Origin: Arthrobacter sp. MYb213
GTDB lineage: Bacteria; Actinomycetota; Actinomycetes; Actinomycetales; Micrococcaceae
Assembly: GCF_002979915.1 (NCBI RefSeq)
Contig: NZ_PCQA01000008.1
Coordinates: forward strand, 62,001 to 126,000
Direction: 5' to 3'
DNA length: 64,000 bases
Below are positions 28,615-37,571 of this stretch, one piece after another. The translations under genes and the position numbers were made by a program. Each line of letters begins with the position of its first letter. Position 1 is the stretch's first letter. The notes beneath the pieces are model-generated. The model was not told where the DNA came from. It saw only the letters and a list, made by a program, of their open reading frames with translations, and did no database searches.

Positions 28615-28676
28615 TGGATACCCTACCGTGATCGGGTACACAATTACCAAACATTTCGTCATGTGGTCTGACCACA
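28615..28676 (-). promoter_or_regulatory. candidate pyc promoter with an upstream TGGTC-N-GACCA operator
   Basis: Reading the minus strand, TTGTGT (28638-28643) and TATCCA (28615-28620) are separated by 17 bases, about 120 bases before the pyc ATG. At 28662-28676 lies a perfect 15-base palindrome, TGTGGTC-T-GACCACA. TGGTC-N-GACCA is the operator form bound by FadR-group GntR regulators such as LldR and PdhR. It lies about 18 bases upstream of the -35. No gene for such a regulator is adjacent. Confidence 0.5.
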
Positions 28677-28841
28677 ATCTCCACCAGACGCTTTATGGAT
28701 CTTTTTTGACATAGGTACATTCGTGCTAAAAATCCCACGTTGCGGAGTCGGGGAATTACGGCTCGGCACACTATGATAAAGGAAGACTAAATATTCTGTG
28801 GGACACATAATCAGCGAGCAGTGAAAGGCGTGGTCTGGTCC

Positions 28842-29657
28842 GTGCATGTAGTGAGCATCAGCAGCCTCAAGGGTGGCGTAGGAAAAACCTCCGTAACACT
28901 CGGATTGGCCTCAGCAGCACTCGCAGCCGGAATTCCGACGCTCGTGATCGACTTAGATCCGCACGCGGACGCGAGCACTGGCTTGGGAGTACGAGTAAAC
29001 GGTAAGCAGCCAATTGGGCAAATGCTCAAGAACGTTCGCCGCGCACGCCTTCAGGACAATGTCGTAGCAAGCGCATGGCAGTCCAAGGCAGCCGAAAAGA
29101 AATCGCGCACACGTATTCCTGTACTAGACGTTGCCGTTGGCGACGCCTTTACCGGTATTTATGACCGCCCCGATTTACGTACTCGTGATTTACGCCGTCT
29201 ATCTCAGTTATTGAGTCGCACTAGCGGTTACCAGCTTGTTCTTATCGACTGCCCGCCTTCGCTTAACGGTCTAACCCGCATGGCATGGAGCGCGTCGGAT
29301 CAGCTATTGCTCGTTGCCGAGCCAAGCCTATTCTCCGTTGCGGGAACCGAGCGCACCCAGCGTGCCTTGGAACTCTTCCGCCGCGAATTTGCTCCGTCGC
29401 TGGGCCCCGTACGTGTTGTCGCGAACCGAGTACGTAAAGACTCCGCAGAACATACATTCCGTCTCAACGAAATGCGTCAAATGTTCGGCGACTCAATGGT
29501 GAAACCAGAAATTCCTGAACACCCTGAGTGGCAGCAGATCCAGGGCGCCGCTTACTCGGTGCATCAGTGGCCAAGTAAGGCCACCGCTCCTATGCTTGGC
29601 CAGTTCGATGCATTGCTCAAGGAACTCATGTCAGCTGCGCCCACTCCAAACAGCTAG
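28842..29657 (+). CDS. ParA/MinD-family P-loop ATPase
   Basis: About 271 residues from GTG 28842 (VHVVSISSLKGGVGKTSV), chosen because the family starts just before the strand preceding Walker A. GTG 28821 or 28830 in frame are alternatives, and the ribosome site is weak. The deviant Walker A is KGGVGKTS, the switch region IDLDPHADAS, and IDCPPSLNGLTRMAW the Walker B region. This is a second ParA-type protein, distinct from the one beside scpAB. With no ParB or DNA site nearby, its cargo is unknown. It lies divergent from pyc and ends at a hairpin. Confidence 0.88.
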   Translation: MHVVSISSLKGGVGKTSVTLGLASAALAAGIPTLVIDLDPHADASTGLGVRVNGKQPIGQMLKNVRRARLQDNVVASAWQSKAAEKKSRTRIPVLDVAVGDAFTGIYDRPDLRTRDLRRLSQLLSRTSGYQLVLIDCPPSLNGLTRMAWSASDQLLLVAEPSLFSVAGTERTQRALELFRREFAPSLGPVRVVANRVRKDSAEHTFRLNEMRQMFGDSMVKPEIPEHPEWQQIQGAAYSVHQWPSKATAPMLGQFDALLKELMSAAPTPNS

Positions 29658-29674
29658 AGACACCACCCATACGT

Positions 29675-29727
29675 AAAAAGCTTCGGCTCTAACCACTTGA
29701 AAAAGTTGGTTGGAGCCGAAGCTTTTT
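29675..29727. terminator. bidirectional terminator between the ParA-like gene and resR
   Basis: 21-base arms (29675-29695 with 29707-29727) pair with one T/G position, from AAAAAGCTTCGGCTC outward. The loop is A-rich. T runs on both strands suit the convergent genes. Confidence 0.92.
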
Positions 29728-29743
29728 GTTTCTAATAAAGTAT

Positions 29744-30334
29744 TTAGCCGACGTTTCGAGCGGCCTTTGCGGCACGGCGAGCGGAGAGCTCATCTGTAGC
29801 CAATTGGTCGCTGGTACTTTCGGAAGGAAGCGCCGCAAGTGATCCTTCGACTTCACGCCAGACTCGACCCACGGCGATGCCGAAGACCCCTTGTCCGGCC
29901 TGAACTAGATCAATTACCTCGTCGGCACTCGTGCATTCGTAGACCGATGCACCGTCACTCATCAAAGTAATTTGCGCCAGGTCTTCAACTCCACGCTCGC
30001 GAAGATGGCTGACTGCGGTCCGAATTTGCTGTAGAGAAACCCCGGTGTCTAAAAGGCGTTTGACTACTTTCAAAACCAGAATATCTCGGAAGGAGTAGAG
30101 CCGCTGCGTGCCCGAGCCTTTGGCGCCGCGCACTGCCGGTTCAACCAGACCTGTACGGGCCCAGTAATCAAGCTGGCGGTAGGTAATCCCAGCCGCCTTG
30201 CACACTACCGGTCCACGGTAACCGGCATGTTCATCAAGTTCAGGTAGATCATCGGTGAAGAGCAGGCCCTGAGTATTGGATCGCTGAACGCCACCGGTGG
30301 TCCCAAGACGAGGACCGGTCTGGCTAGAGTCCAT
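29744..30334 (-). CDS. MerR-family transcriptional regulator, ResR/McdR (Rv1830) type
   Basis: 196 residues from ATG 30334 (MDSSQTGPRLG), seven bases after AGGAG; a longer frame from 30421 lacks a ribosome site. The winged helix lies at about 45-110 (CKAAGITYRQLDYWARTGLVEP...LYSFRDILVLKVVKRLLDTGVSLQQIR). A C-terminal domain follows, without metal-binding cysteines. It is the last gene of the garA-ftsR-nuclease-resR cluster conserved across actinobacteria. Its mycobacterial counterpart affects growth rate and cell division. Confidence 0.88.
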   Translation of the reverse strand: MDSSQTGPRLGTTGGVQRSNTQGLLFTDDLPELDEHAGYRGPVVCKAAGITYRQLDYWARTGLVEPAVRGAKGSGTQRLYSFRDILVLKVVKRLLDTGVSLQQIRTAVSHLRERGVEDLAQITLMSDGASVYECTSADEVIDLVQAGQGVFGIAVGRVWREVEGSLAALPSESTSDQLATDELSARRAAKAARNVG

Positions 30335-30536
30335 CCAAATACTCCTAGTGTGTAAGCAAAATCCATTGAGAGATGAGAAATTTTTTCTAGCGACTGATAG
30401 GTGCGAGTGATGGCGAACCATGGATCGGTCAACAGGAATTTTCCCTATGCTTCGACGGTACGGCTATAAGGGGCTTTGGTCAAAGACCTTCAAGCTTAAC
30501 TTTAAGGCGTGTCGCTTTTAAGGGTTGCAGGCTGGG

Positions 30537-31019
30537 TTAGGCGGAGAAATCTTCGGGATCAATATTGTCCAGAAACTCCCTGAATTCGCGCATTTGCTCT
30601 TCGGGAAGCTCTTCATCTTCGGATTCAATTTCAATGGCTACCCCCGCAGATTCCATGACCTCTTCGGTACAAAGAATCGGGCATTGAGCGCGGACCGCTA
30701 AAGCAATGGCATCCGATGATCTAGAATCCACACGTTTGCCATTTGAGAGCACAAGTTCCGCCGTGAAGATCGCGTTTTGCACCGAGACGATTTCAACTCG
30801 TTGTAGGCTCACCTCGAGCGCTTCCAGTAAGTTGATCAGTAAATCATGCGTCATCGGCCTGGGAGGCGTTAGACCCTGCTCAGACATGGCGATCGCAGAG
30901 GCTTCGGGTGCACCGATCCACAGCGGAAGATAGAGATTTTGTTCATGACGCTTTAAGAGCAGAAGTGGCTGGTTCGAAGGAAGTTGGATTCGTATCCCGG
31001 CAAACTCTAGTTCAAGCAT
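30537..31019 (-). CDS. bifunctional nuclease family protein (DUF151, Rv1829 type)
   Basis: A 160-residue protein. The DUF151 core spans about 1-130: MLELEFAGIRIQLPSNQP, LPLWIGAPEASAIAM, SSDAIALAVRAQCPILCTEEVM. The tail is acidic (ESEDEELPEEQMREF). Plant and archaeal relatives have DNase/RNase activity; the bacterial role is not established. It lies between two MerR genes, in conserved order. Confidence 0.88.
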   Translation of the reverse strand: MLELEFAGIRIQLPSNQPLLLLKRHEQNLYLPLWIGAPEASAIAMSEQGLTPPRPMTHDLLINLLEALEVSLQRVEIVSVQNAIFTAELVLSNGKRVDSRSSDAIALAVRAQCPILCTEEVMESAGVAIEIESEDEELPEEQMREFREFLDNIDPEDFSA

Positions 31020-31059
31020 GGACTCCCCCTAGTGTTGCGAACTCGTTGCTAAGCTCAGC

Positions 31060-31815
31060 CTAGCGATCAAGTTGTGAAATCGCACGCTGTACCAGCGCCT
31101 CATGCAGTTCCAGGCACTGTCGAGATATTTCTTGGGCTTCTTCAGCGGCTCTAGCACGCGCCGAAACTTCTGGCTTTTTCAAGTCCGCACCAATGATTGA
31201 TTCGATGAGCGAGAATTCGCGCTCGGCAGCGGTGCGGAACTGGCGCAGGTGACGTGGTTCAATCCCGTGATTTGAGAGCTCGACGGCAGACTTCGTGACT
31301 CTTACGCTATGCGAATCGAACCGACCCGATTCCGGCTCTATCAAGCCGAAGTTAACTAGTTCGTTAACTAGTTCCTCGCTGGCAGAGGTCAACCCACACA
31401 ACTCAGCTAGGGAAACCGGCCGGGAATGCCGATCGATTGCTTCAGCCATCTCGCTGTTGACTGCCTGTGGCGCTACTGGAGCACCTCCTGGAAGCGCTGC
31501 AGGAGCTTCCCCACGATCGATCGCGTCAAGGTGATCCTTGATGACCTTCAAAGGCAGGTATTGATCCCGCTGAACCGAGAGGATAAAGCGCAGTCGGCTG
31601 ACATCTGAAGCTGTGTACTTACGGTATCCCGCTGATGTGCGTTGCGGAATAATCAATCCCTTGTCCTCTAAGAAACGAATCTTGGAGGCAGTGACTCGAG
31701 GAAACTCATCTTTGAGCTCGGAGAGTACTTCGCCAATGTTCAGTGCTGCCGCTCTCACGTTCTCGTGGCGAACTGCCTCGAGTCGTGGGCTACGGGCTGC
31801 ATCAAAGAGTGGCAA
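31060..31815 (-). CDS. ftsR: MerR-family regulator FtsR (Rv1828 type)
   Basis: 251 residues. The MerR winged helix lies at about 26-100 (NIGEVLSELKDEFPRVTASKIRFLEDKGLIIPQRTSAGYRKYTASDVSRLRFIL). A linker rich in Ala and Pro and a helical effector-like domain follow. In corynebacteria the orthologue activates ftsZ. The arrangement next to garA supports the assignment. It lies 40 bases upstream of the nuclease gene, probably in one operon. Confidence 0.9.
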   Translation of the reverse strand: MPLFDAARSPRLEAVRHENVRAAALNIGEVLSELKDEFPRVTASKIRFLEDKGLIIPQRTSAGYRKYTASDVSRLRFILSVQRDQYLPLKVIKDHLDAIDRGEAPAALPGGAPVAPQAVNSEMAEAIDRHSRPVSLAELCGLTSASEELVNELVNFGLIEPESGRFDSHSVRVTKSAVELSNHGIEPRHLRQFRTAAEREFSLIESIIGADLKKPEVSARARAAEEAQEISRQCLELHEALVQRAISQLDR

Positions 31816-31892
31816 AGGAGAGGCTCCTCAAATTGTTAGGTTGAAAGTTAGCCCGAACCGCAGGCCACCAGGAAACTAGTTCAGTACCTAGC

Positions 31893-32345
31893 TTAAACGT
31901 TTGGCACGCTCTGGTAGAAATTGAGTCGGAATTTACCGATCTGCACCTGTACCGCATTGGCTAAAGTCACCGAGTCGATACGATCACCGTTGATGTAGGT
32001 TCCATTGAGCGACCCAATGTCGCTGAGCGTAAATCCTTGACCGACGCGCTCAAATTTTGCATGACGACGGGACACAGTCACATCATCTAGGAAAATATCG
32101 GCATCCGGGTGACGACCAGCGATATTCGAATCCGTATCCAACAAGAAGCGCGCGCCTTTGTTTGGCCCGGTATGGGCAATCAACAAGGCGGATCCTGCAG
32201 GAAGTGCTGAGACCGCAGTACGTTCATCATCCGATAACGGATAGATTACCGATGGCTCAGCAGACTTGTGAGCCGCCGGCAAGAAGATATTGGTCGTTTC
32301 GGAGGCAGACTCGATATGCGGGTCAACCGGCCCATGTTCAGACAT
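31893..32345 (-). CDS. garA: FHA-domain protein GarA/OdhI
   Basis: 150 residues from ATG 32345 behind GGAGG; a start at 32375 would lack a ribosome site. The N-terminal tail holds SETTNIF (Thr17-Thr18), the ETT motif phosphorylated by PknB/PknG-type kinases in GarA and OdhI. The FHA domain (about 62-140) shows AGRHPDADIFLDD, SRRHAKF and GSLNGTYING. Unphosphorylated GarA/OdhI inhibits 2-oxoglutarate dehydrogenase and glutamate dehydrogenase, and phosphorylation relieves this. The target kinase is not fixed by sequence. gcvH, its usual upstream neighbour in mycobacteria, is absent here. Confidence 0.94.
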   Translation of the reverse strand: MSEHGPVDPHIESASETTNIFLPAAHKSAEPSVIYPLSDDERTAVSALPAGSALLIAHTGPNKGARFLLDTDSNIAGRHPDADIFLDDVTVSRRHAKFERVGQGFTLSDIGSLNGTYINGDRIDSVTLANAVQVQIGKFRLNFYQSVPNV

Positions 32346-32520
32346 TTGGGGTCCTCCAAGAAAATTTGCTCTCAAGCTTGCGCTTGACGACCTTTAGGTA
32401 AACGGATGATCAATGGTTTACACCAGACTATCTCCAGATTAGCCTACTCAGCACACAAGAGATAACACGATATTACAAATTTTTGAGGCTCAGTAGGCCC
32501 AAACGTGCAATGATTCCTGC

Positions 32521-33105
32521 ATGGAAGAGAAAACGCGTGCTGCAAGTGGCCTAACCAGCAATGAAGCCACGACTCTTAAACCACGCTCAAATTGGAAAAT
32601 TCGATTACTCCTAGGTGTAATTGCGCCTCTCATCCTGCTAGGAATTTACGCGATCGCTACGATTTTTATGCCTGTTTGGTGGGCGACTAAAATTTCCAGC
32701 CATAATGCAGGTTCCGCCACGGGCGGCTGGGTTTCCGGTTTCTCCATCGGTTTCGTTTTTACGTTAATTCCGATGCTGGTTCTTTGGCAGGTGCGCTACC
32801 GCAAGTTGAGCTGGCGGGGGCGCGGAGTAATCGCTATATTCGCGGTTGTTCTTGCTTTACCTAATTGGCTAACCCTTGGGATCTTCCGGAACCCTTCGGA
32901 TGCAGCACAGAAGGCACAGGCAATTTTGAATACAGGAGCAACGTGGTTCGGTGGGGCCAGCCTCGTTGGCGCCCTAAGCTCCGCGGCCATCTCATTGATC
33001 CTTGTCATTAGCTGGCTGGTCTTCCGCCGACGAGGCGCACGCATCAGAGATCTAGAGGCACAACAGAAGGCACCATTAGACTCCACAATTCATGATGCAG
33101 GTTAA
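32521..33105 (+). CDS. multi-span membrane protein of unknown function
   Basis: 194 residues with a basic N-terminal region (LKPRSNWKIR) and four hydrophobic segments (about 28-50, 70-90, 100-120, 140-170). Trp-Trp in FMPVWWATKI follows the first span. The C-terminus is charged. No transporter motif was recognised. It is followed after 15 bases by the DUF488 gene, so the two may be co-transcribed. Confidence 0.72.
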   Translation: MEEKTRAASGLTSNEATTLKPRSNWKIRLLLGVIAPLILLGIYAIATIFMPVWWATKISSHNAGSATGGWVSGFSIGFVFTLIPMLVLWQVRYRKLSWRGRGVIAIFAVVLALPNWLTLGIFRNPSDAAQKAQAILNTGATWFGGASLVGALSSAAISLILVISWLVFRRRGARIRDLEAQQKAPLDSTIHDAG

Positions 33106-33120
33106 GGAGTAGGAACGACA

Positions 33121-33480
33121 ATGGCAGAAATACGACTCAAACGTGCCTATGTAGCTGCTGAAGAACCTGACGGCTACCGAATCCTAGTTGATCGGTTGTG
33201 GCCACGGGGACAGACTAAAGAAGTACTCAAGTTGGACCGGTGGGCCAAAGGCATCGCGCCTTCTAGCGAACTGCGTAAGGCGTGGCATCACGATGCAGAC
33301 AGGTTTTCGGAATTTGCGGAGCATTATCGTCAAGAGCTCAACCAGAATCCTGCTGTCGACGAGTTCTTAGAACTTGTCGAGGCGCAACCGGTCGTCACCT
33401 TCGTCTATGCAGCCAAAGATGAGCAAATCAACCATGCAATGGTGCTTCGAGACTTTCTACGTGAGCAGCTGGTTCAGTAG
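33121..33480 (+). CDS. DUF488 (YeaO-like) family protein
   Basis: A 119-residue protein behind AAGGAGTAGG. DUF488 hallmarks are RILVDRLWPRGQTKE, LDRWAKGIAPSSELRKAWHHD, FAEHYRQEL, and VVTFVYAAKDEQINHAMVLRDFL. The family is widespread in bacteria, small, soluble and of unknown biochemical function. Its last 53 bases overlap the antisense small frame at 33428-33577. Confidence 0.88.
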   Translation: MAEIRLKRAYVAAEEPDGYRILVDRLWPRGQTKEVLKLDRWAKGIAPSSELRKAWHHDADRFSEFAEHYRQELNQNPAVDEFLELVEAQPVVTFVYAAKDEQINHAMVLRDFLREQLVQ

Positions 33481-33577
33481 CTTCATCCGTTGTTTTCGTT
33501 GGCGGAACAAAACAGACGCCGTCAACGCAGGCCATGTCGGATTCTGAGACTTGTTGAAGATCGAATTTGAATTCCAT
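33428..33577 (-). CDS. 49-residue small protein with a CVDGVC pair
   Basis: ATG 33577 follows AGAGGAGA at 6 bases, one of the best ribosome sites nearby. The product MEFKFDLQQVSESDMACVDG... carries two cysteines as CVDGVC. A Thr/Glu/Ala-rich acidic tail follows. The last 17 codons run antisense into the DUF488 gene, so the tail is probably unconstrained. It lies downstream of the flavin monooxygenase on the same strand but after a hairpin. I do not recognise it. A small redox or metal-binding peptide or a modified-peptide precursor are possibilities, neither shown. Confidence 0.5.
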   Translation of the reverse strand: MEFKFDLQQVSESDMACVDGVCFVPPTKTTDEATEPAAHVESLEAPLHG

Positions 33578-33649
33578 GAGTTCTCCTCTAGTGCTACTTC
33601 CTATCCAAGTAGAACTACGAAATAGCCTCCGATATTCCGCAGACCAAAA

Positions 33650-33687
33650 CAATTGCCCTGCCACAAGAATGTGTGACAGGGCAATTG
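33650..33687 (-). terminator. terminator of the flavin monooxygenase gene
   Basis: The arms CAATTGCCCTG and CAGGGCAATTG pair perfectly over 11 bases, with a partial inner CAC/GTG pairing. It begins 38 bases after the gene's stop on the minus strand. Confidence 0.8.
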
Positions 33688-33724
33688 GATAACGTACGAG
33701 ACTACGCTTAACTTTGCTTCGAGG

Positions 33725-35614
33725 CTAGCGTTGCGCGAGCAATACCCCGTCAAAGAACGTTGCCAGATCGGCGCGTGCATCTAATGGCAGAACATTAGCT
33801 ACATACTGATCTGGGCGCACAATTACGATTGCGCCGTCCCGCGAGATCTCACGCTGCTCGTAGATATCGTTACCGTCGAGCACGGCATAGACCTTTTCGT
33901 AGTCCATCAGCCCAAACGTCCCATGATTCGGGCGGAACACCTTTGGTGCGTCGTTGTGGTTGAAGGTGGTGTAGTCCTGCTGGTAAACGACCTTGACGTC
34001 GAAACGTGAGTCAATATCAGCGTCAGCCGGGGTGTATTTAACAACCGGCGACTCTGGCGATTCAAGTAACCACTTCGAAAGTTCACTGACCTTTGCATCA
34101 TCACCTGCTACAGACTGATCTGCGAAGACATAGATTCGGTAGCGTCCGTCTGCACGGTGGTGGTGGCCCAAATGCACTGGATTATTGTCGCCTAGACGCA
34201 TGACCTCGGCAGACTTGAAGCGCTTGCCAATCGGGAAGCCCATGGCCAAATCCTGATGCTCCTTGGAACCGGTCAGCTCAGATGGGGCGTATTCGGTCAT
34301 GAAGCCTGCAGGGAATTCAGCGGTGCGTACATAAAACTCCGCGACACCTTCCTTGCCTTCAAGGTCTTCGGGCATTGCGGCCATCATCGAGGACCACTGC
34401 TTATCAAAGTCGATCAGATTCTTGGCAATGACCTGACGTTCCGCCGAGTAGGTGCGCAGCAGGCTTTCTGGCCCCTGGCCGGAGAGCACATAACCGATCT
34501 TCCAAGCGAGGTTATAGCCGTCCTGCATGGAAACGTTCATGCCCTGCCCGGCCTTAGCCGAGTGCGTGTGGCAAGCATCGCCGGTAATGAAGACTCGTGG
34601 TTCACGGGTGCCAATTTCTTCGACTGGTACGTCGTCGAAACGGTCGGTGAGTCGGTGCCCGACCTCGTAGACACTGTGCCAGGCCACGTCCTTCACTTCC
34701 AACGTGTAAGGGTGCAGAATCTTCTTGGCACGTTCGATGATTTCTTCCAGCGGAGTCTCGCGGACCTTACCGCCATCCCCCTCAGGAACTTCGCCCAGAT
34801 CGACGTAGAGTCGGAAGAGCTGTCCACCTTCGCGAGGAATTAGCAGGATTGAGCCGGCATTAGAGTGGATGGCACATTTGGTGCGCACGTCAGGGAAGTC
34901 GGTTAGCCCAAGCGTATCCATGACACCCCACGCGTGGTTGGCCTTGTCACCAGAGAGCTTGGCACCGATGGAGCGACGCACATTGCTTCGAGCACCATCA
35001 GAACCGACGACGTATTTCGCGCGAACGATGCGCTCAACGCCCTCGTTATCCTCGCCGCATCCGATCAAGGTGACCTTGACAGGGTATTCCTGACCGCCTT
35101 CGACTGTTAGTTCCTTGAAGTCCCAGCCGTACTCTGGGGTGATTCGTGCCGGCGAGTTTTCGGCGAACTCGGCGAAGTAATCAATAACTCGTGCTTGGTT
35201 AACCACCAAGTGCGGGAATTCGCTGACACCGGTCGGATCATCAGCGGTGCGGTCGGTGCGGATGATATTTTCAGGATTCGCCGGATCAGGATTCCAAAAG
35301 GTGGTCTCCTTGATGATGTAAGCCTCGTTGGTGATGTGCTTGGCGAATCCGAAGGCTTGGAAAGTCTCCACAGTGCGTGACTGGATGCCATCGGCCTGGC
35401 CAATCTCCAATCGGCCCGGGCGGCGGTCAATAATCCGCGTGTGGACATCTGGGAATTGTGAGAGTTGGGCAGCAGTGATAATGCCGGCCGGACCTGCGCC
35501 AACGATTAGCACATCCATCACGTCAGGCATTTCCTCGGGACGGTTAAGGCCAGTTCCGGCTGCTGGTTGGACCCGCGGATCCGCGGAAATATACCCATTG
35601 TGGTGAAACTGCAC
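33725..35614 (-). CDS. FAD-dependent aromatic-ring monooxygenase, phenol hydroxylase / 3-hydroxybenzoate 4-monooxygenase type
   Basis: 629 residues from GTG 35614 with TGAGGA upstream. It is a group A flavoprotein that would hydroxylate a phenolic ring with NADPH and O2. The FAD Rossmann motif is DVLIVGAGPAGIITAAQL (about 34-51). The DG motif is VGSDGARSNVRRSIG, and FITGDACHTHSAKAGQGMN is the GD-H motif. The C-terminal thioredoxin-like domain (about 450-629) is that of phenol 2-monooxygenases. The exact substrate is not visible. It has its own terminator and no ring-cleavage neighbour, so it may act in detoxification or feed a pathway elsewhere. Confidence 0.9.
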   Translation of the reverse strand: MQFHHNGYISADPRVQPAAGTGLNRPEEMPDVMDVLIVGAGPAGIITAAQLSQFPDVHTRIIDRRPGRLEIGQADGIQSRTVETFQAFGFAKHITNEAYIIKETTFWNPDPANPENIIRTDRTADDPTGVSEFPHLVVNQARVIDYFAEFAENSPARITPEYGWDFKELTVEGGQEYPVKVTLIGCGEDNEGVERIVRAKYVVGSDGARSNVRRSIGAKLSGDKANHAWGVMDTLGLTDFPDVRTKCAIHSNAGSILLIPREGGQLFRLYVDLGEVPEGDGGKVRETPLEEIIERAKKILHPYTLEVKDVAWHSVYEVGHRLTDRFDDVPVEEIGTREPRVFITGDACHTHSAKAGQGMNVSMQDGYNLAWKIGYVLSGQGPESLLRTYSAERQVIAKNLIDFDKQWSSMMAAMPEDLEGKEGVAEFYVRTAEFPAGFMTEYAPSELTGSKEHQDLAMGFPIGKRFKSAEVMRLGDNNPVHLGHHHRADGRYRIYVFADQSVAGDDAKVSELSKWLLESPESPVVKYTPADADIDSRFDVKVVYQQDYTTFNHNDAPKVFRPNHGTFGLMDYEKVYAVLDGNDIYEQREISRDGAIVIVRPDQYVANVLPLDARADLATFFDGVLLAQR

Positions 35615-35861
35615 AGCTTCATCCTCACTTCTCTGTGAACGCTTAGATTCAAAATTCTTGTGTTCGATAATAGAACATCAGATTCGCATATCGCACACTA
35701 ACTATAAGTCTATTGTGAACGTCGACACAAGCCCACATTGGTTTCGTCTCATCTTTGCCTAAGTCAGCCACCATAAATAGAAATCAAATAGCGCTGCCGG
35801 CAACTCGCATCGATGCTGCGGAAAACAGCGAACTGCTGCACATTGAGTTCAGGTGCCCCGT

Positions 35862-37571
35862 CTAGGACCGGATAACCACGGCGTCTGCGCCGACCGTCAG
35901 CCTGTGAGCATGGGAGACCTTCATGAGTTTTTGTTGCCAACGCCGGTCGTGGGTAACTGTGATGACGGTTCCGGGGTAAGTAGTTAATGCGCTTTCCACC
36001 TGTTCTACTAGTTCCGGCGACAGATGGTTTGTCGGTTCGTCTAGTAGCAAGATTTCCGCTTCGCTAGATATCGCGACGGCCAGCTCCAGCCTTCGCTGCT
36101 GTCCTACCGAAAGGGTTCGTGGATGGCGGGTGAAGTCCTGAGGTTCGAATAGTCCCGATGCCGCCAATTGCAACCATGCCTCTGGCAGATAAGCGTCAAT
36201 GGCCAAGGCGTAGGCCTCAATCAGGCTGTCGCCCGGGAGGATTTGTAGATCCTGTCGAAGCCAACGCACGCTCAATCCTGGCGCGTGGAACATCTCTCCG
36301 CCTTCCACGGGTAACTGTCCAGCCAAGACTCCTAGGAGGGTAGTTTTCCCGGCACCGTTTGCTCCTGATATCAACCACCGCTCCCCCGCCCGAATAGTCA
36401 GGCTGTCAACGCTCAGCTTCGGCAAATTGCGCCGTGAGATGGCTTCAAGGATGATCAGCTCTTCTCTTGGCTCTTCGTATTCCGCAGCGGATCTCGGGAG
36501 CTCAAAATGTAGCTGTTGTGGTGGAACGATTGCCGGTTGCTCAGTGAGTTCATCAATCCGAGACTTTGCTTGCCGAATCCGACTCGTCGATCCATGGGTG
36601 CGGCTGCGCTGTCGAAAGGCACCATGCCCAAACCCTGCTTTTTCCCGTTTACGCGGGACCGCAGCAACTCAATTGGTATTTTTCACGACAAGTCGACGAG
36701 CACGTTCCAATTCCGCAGTCCACGTTTGATGCTTGGCGATAGTTTGTTCCCGTTCCAGCCTTTTCGCTCGTAGGAAACCGTCGTATCCATCGCGGTAATG
36801 CCGAAGCTTGCCTTGTTCGATTTGCAAGATATCTTGTGCGAACTTGTGCAGGAAAACCCTATCGTGGCTAACCACCACCAAGGCACCGCGATGATTTTGT
36901 AGATTGTCTTCCAGCCAAGCTAAGGCGGTGTCATCTAAGTCGTTGGTCGGTTCGTCGAGTAAGAGAAGCTGAGATTCTGCACAAAGCACAGCTGCTAGGG
37001 CAAGCCGGGAACGTTGACCGCCCGACAGTGTTGCCACCTCCTCTCCTCTATCGAGGGAGCCAAGGCCAAGTTGTTCTAAGGCGACCATCAGCCTCTGGTT
37101 CACCAAATAACCTTGCTGCGACTCATACAGCTCAGTCACTCGCGACAATTGAATTAATAGGTGTTCGGAGTCTTCTGCCTCTGCGCGTTCCAGCCGCGCG
37201 CCAATGGCCTCGATCAGTCGTTCTAGGTCGCGAAATCTATGATGATACCCGTCGATGACGTCTTGGATCGTAGCCTTCTGCGCAAACATGGGGTTTTGGC
37301 TGGCCATCGCAATACCACCAGGTACCTGCATGAGGCGATGGCCCGAAGTCGGTGAAAGTGTCCCAGCGAGCACGCGCAGCAAGGTCGATTTTCCTGCACC
37401 GTTGTCCCCTAGCACCGCAATTCTTTGCTGGGCACCAAGGTGTAGATCTACCCCTTTCAAAACATCTCGTTCAGCAAAACTGACGCTGACTTGGTGCAGG
37501 GAACAAACGAAATCATCGGAGACATGATTTCGCGAGGGTGTCGGAGGAACAACTAATGGTTCGCGGGTCAT
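35862..37571 (-). pseudogene. ABC-F family ATPase gene interrupted by one in-frame TGA
   Basis: From ATG 37571 (AAGGAG seven bases before), 300 codons encode the first ABC domain: GDNGAGKST, LSGGQRSRLALA, LLLDEPTNDLD. A TGA follows at 36669-36671. The same frame then continues, open and family-like, for 268 codons to 35862: PRKREKAGFGHG linker, second domain with GANGAGKTT, LSVGQQRRLELA, LLLDEPTNHLS. No frameshift is involved. A TGG-to-TGA change would explain it, since the codon falls in KNTN-stop-VAAVPRKREK. Full-length ABC-F proteins act on ribosomes and many actinobacterial ones protect against antibiotics. Only a single-domain fragment would normally be made. Confidence 0.85.

Noticed and set aside
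28842-29657. Plasmid-type parA or partition locus
   Set aside because: No parB, no centromere-like repeats, and chromosomal housekeeping genes on both sides.
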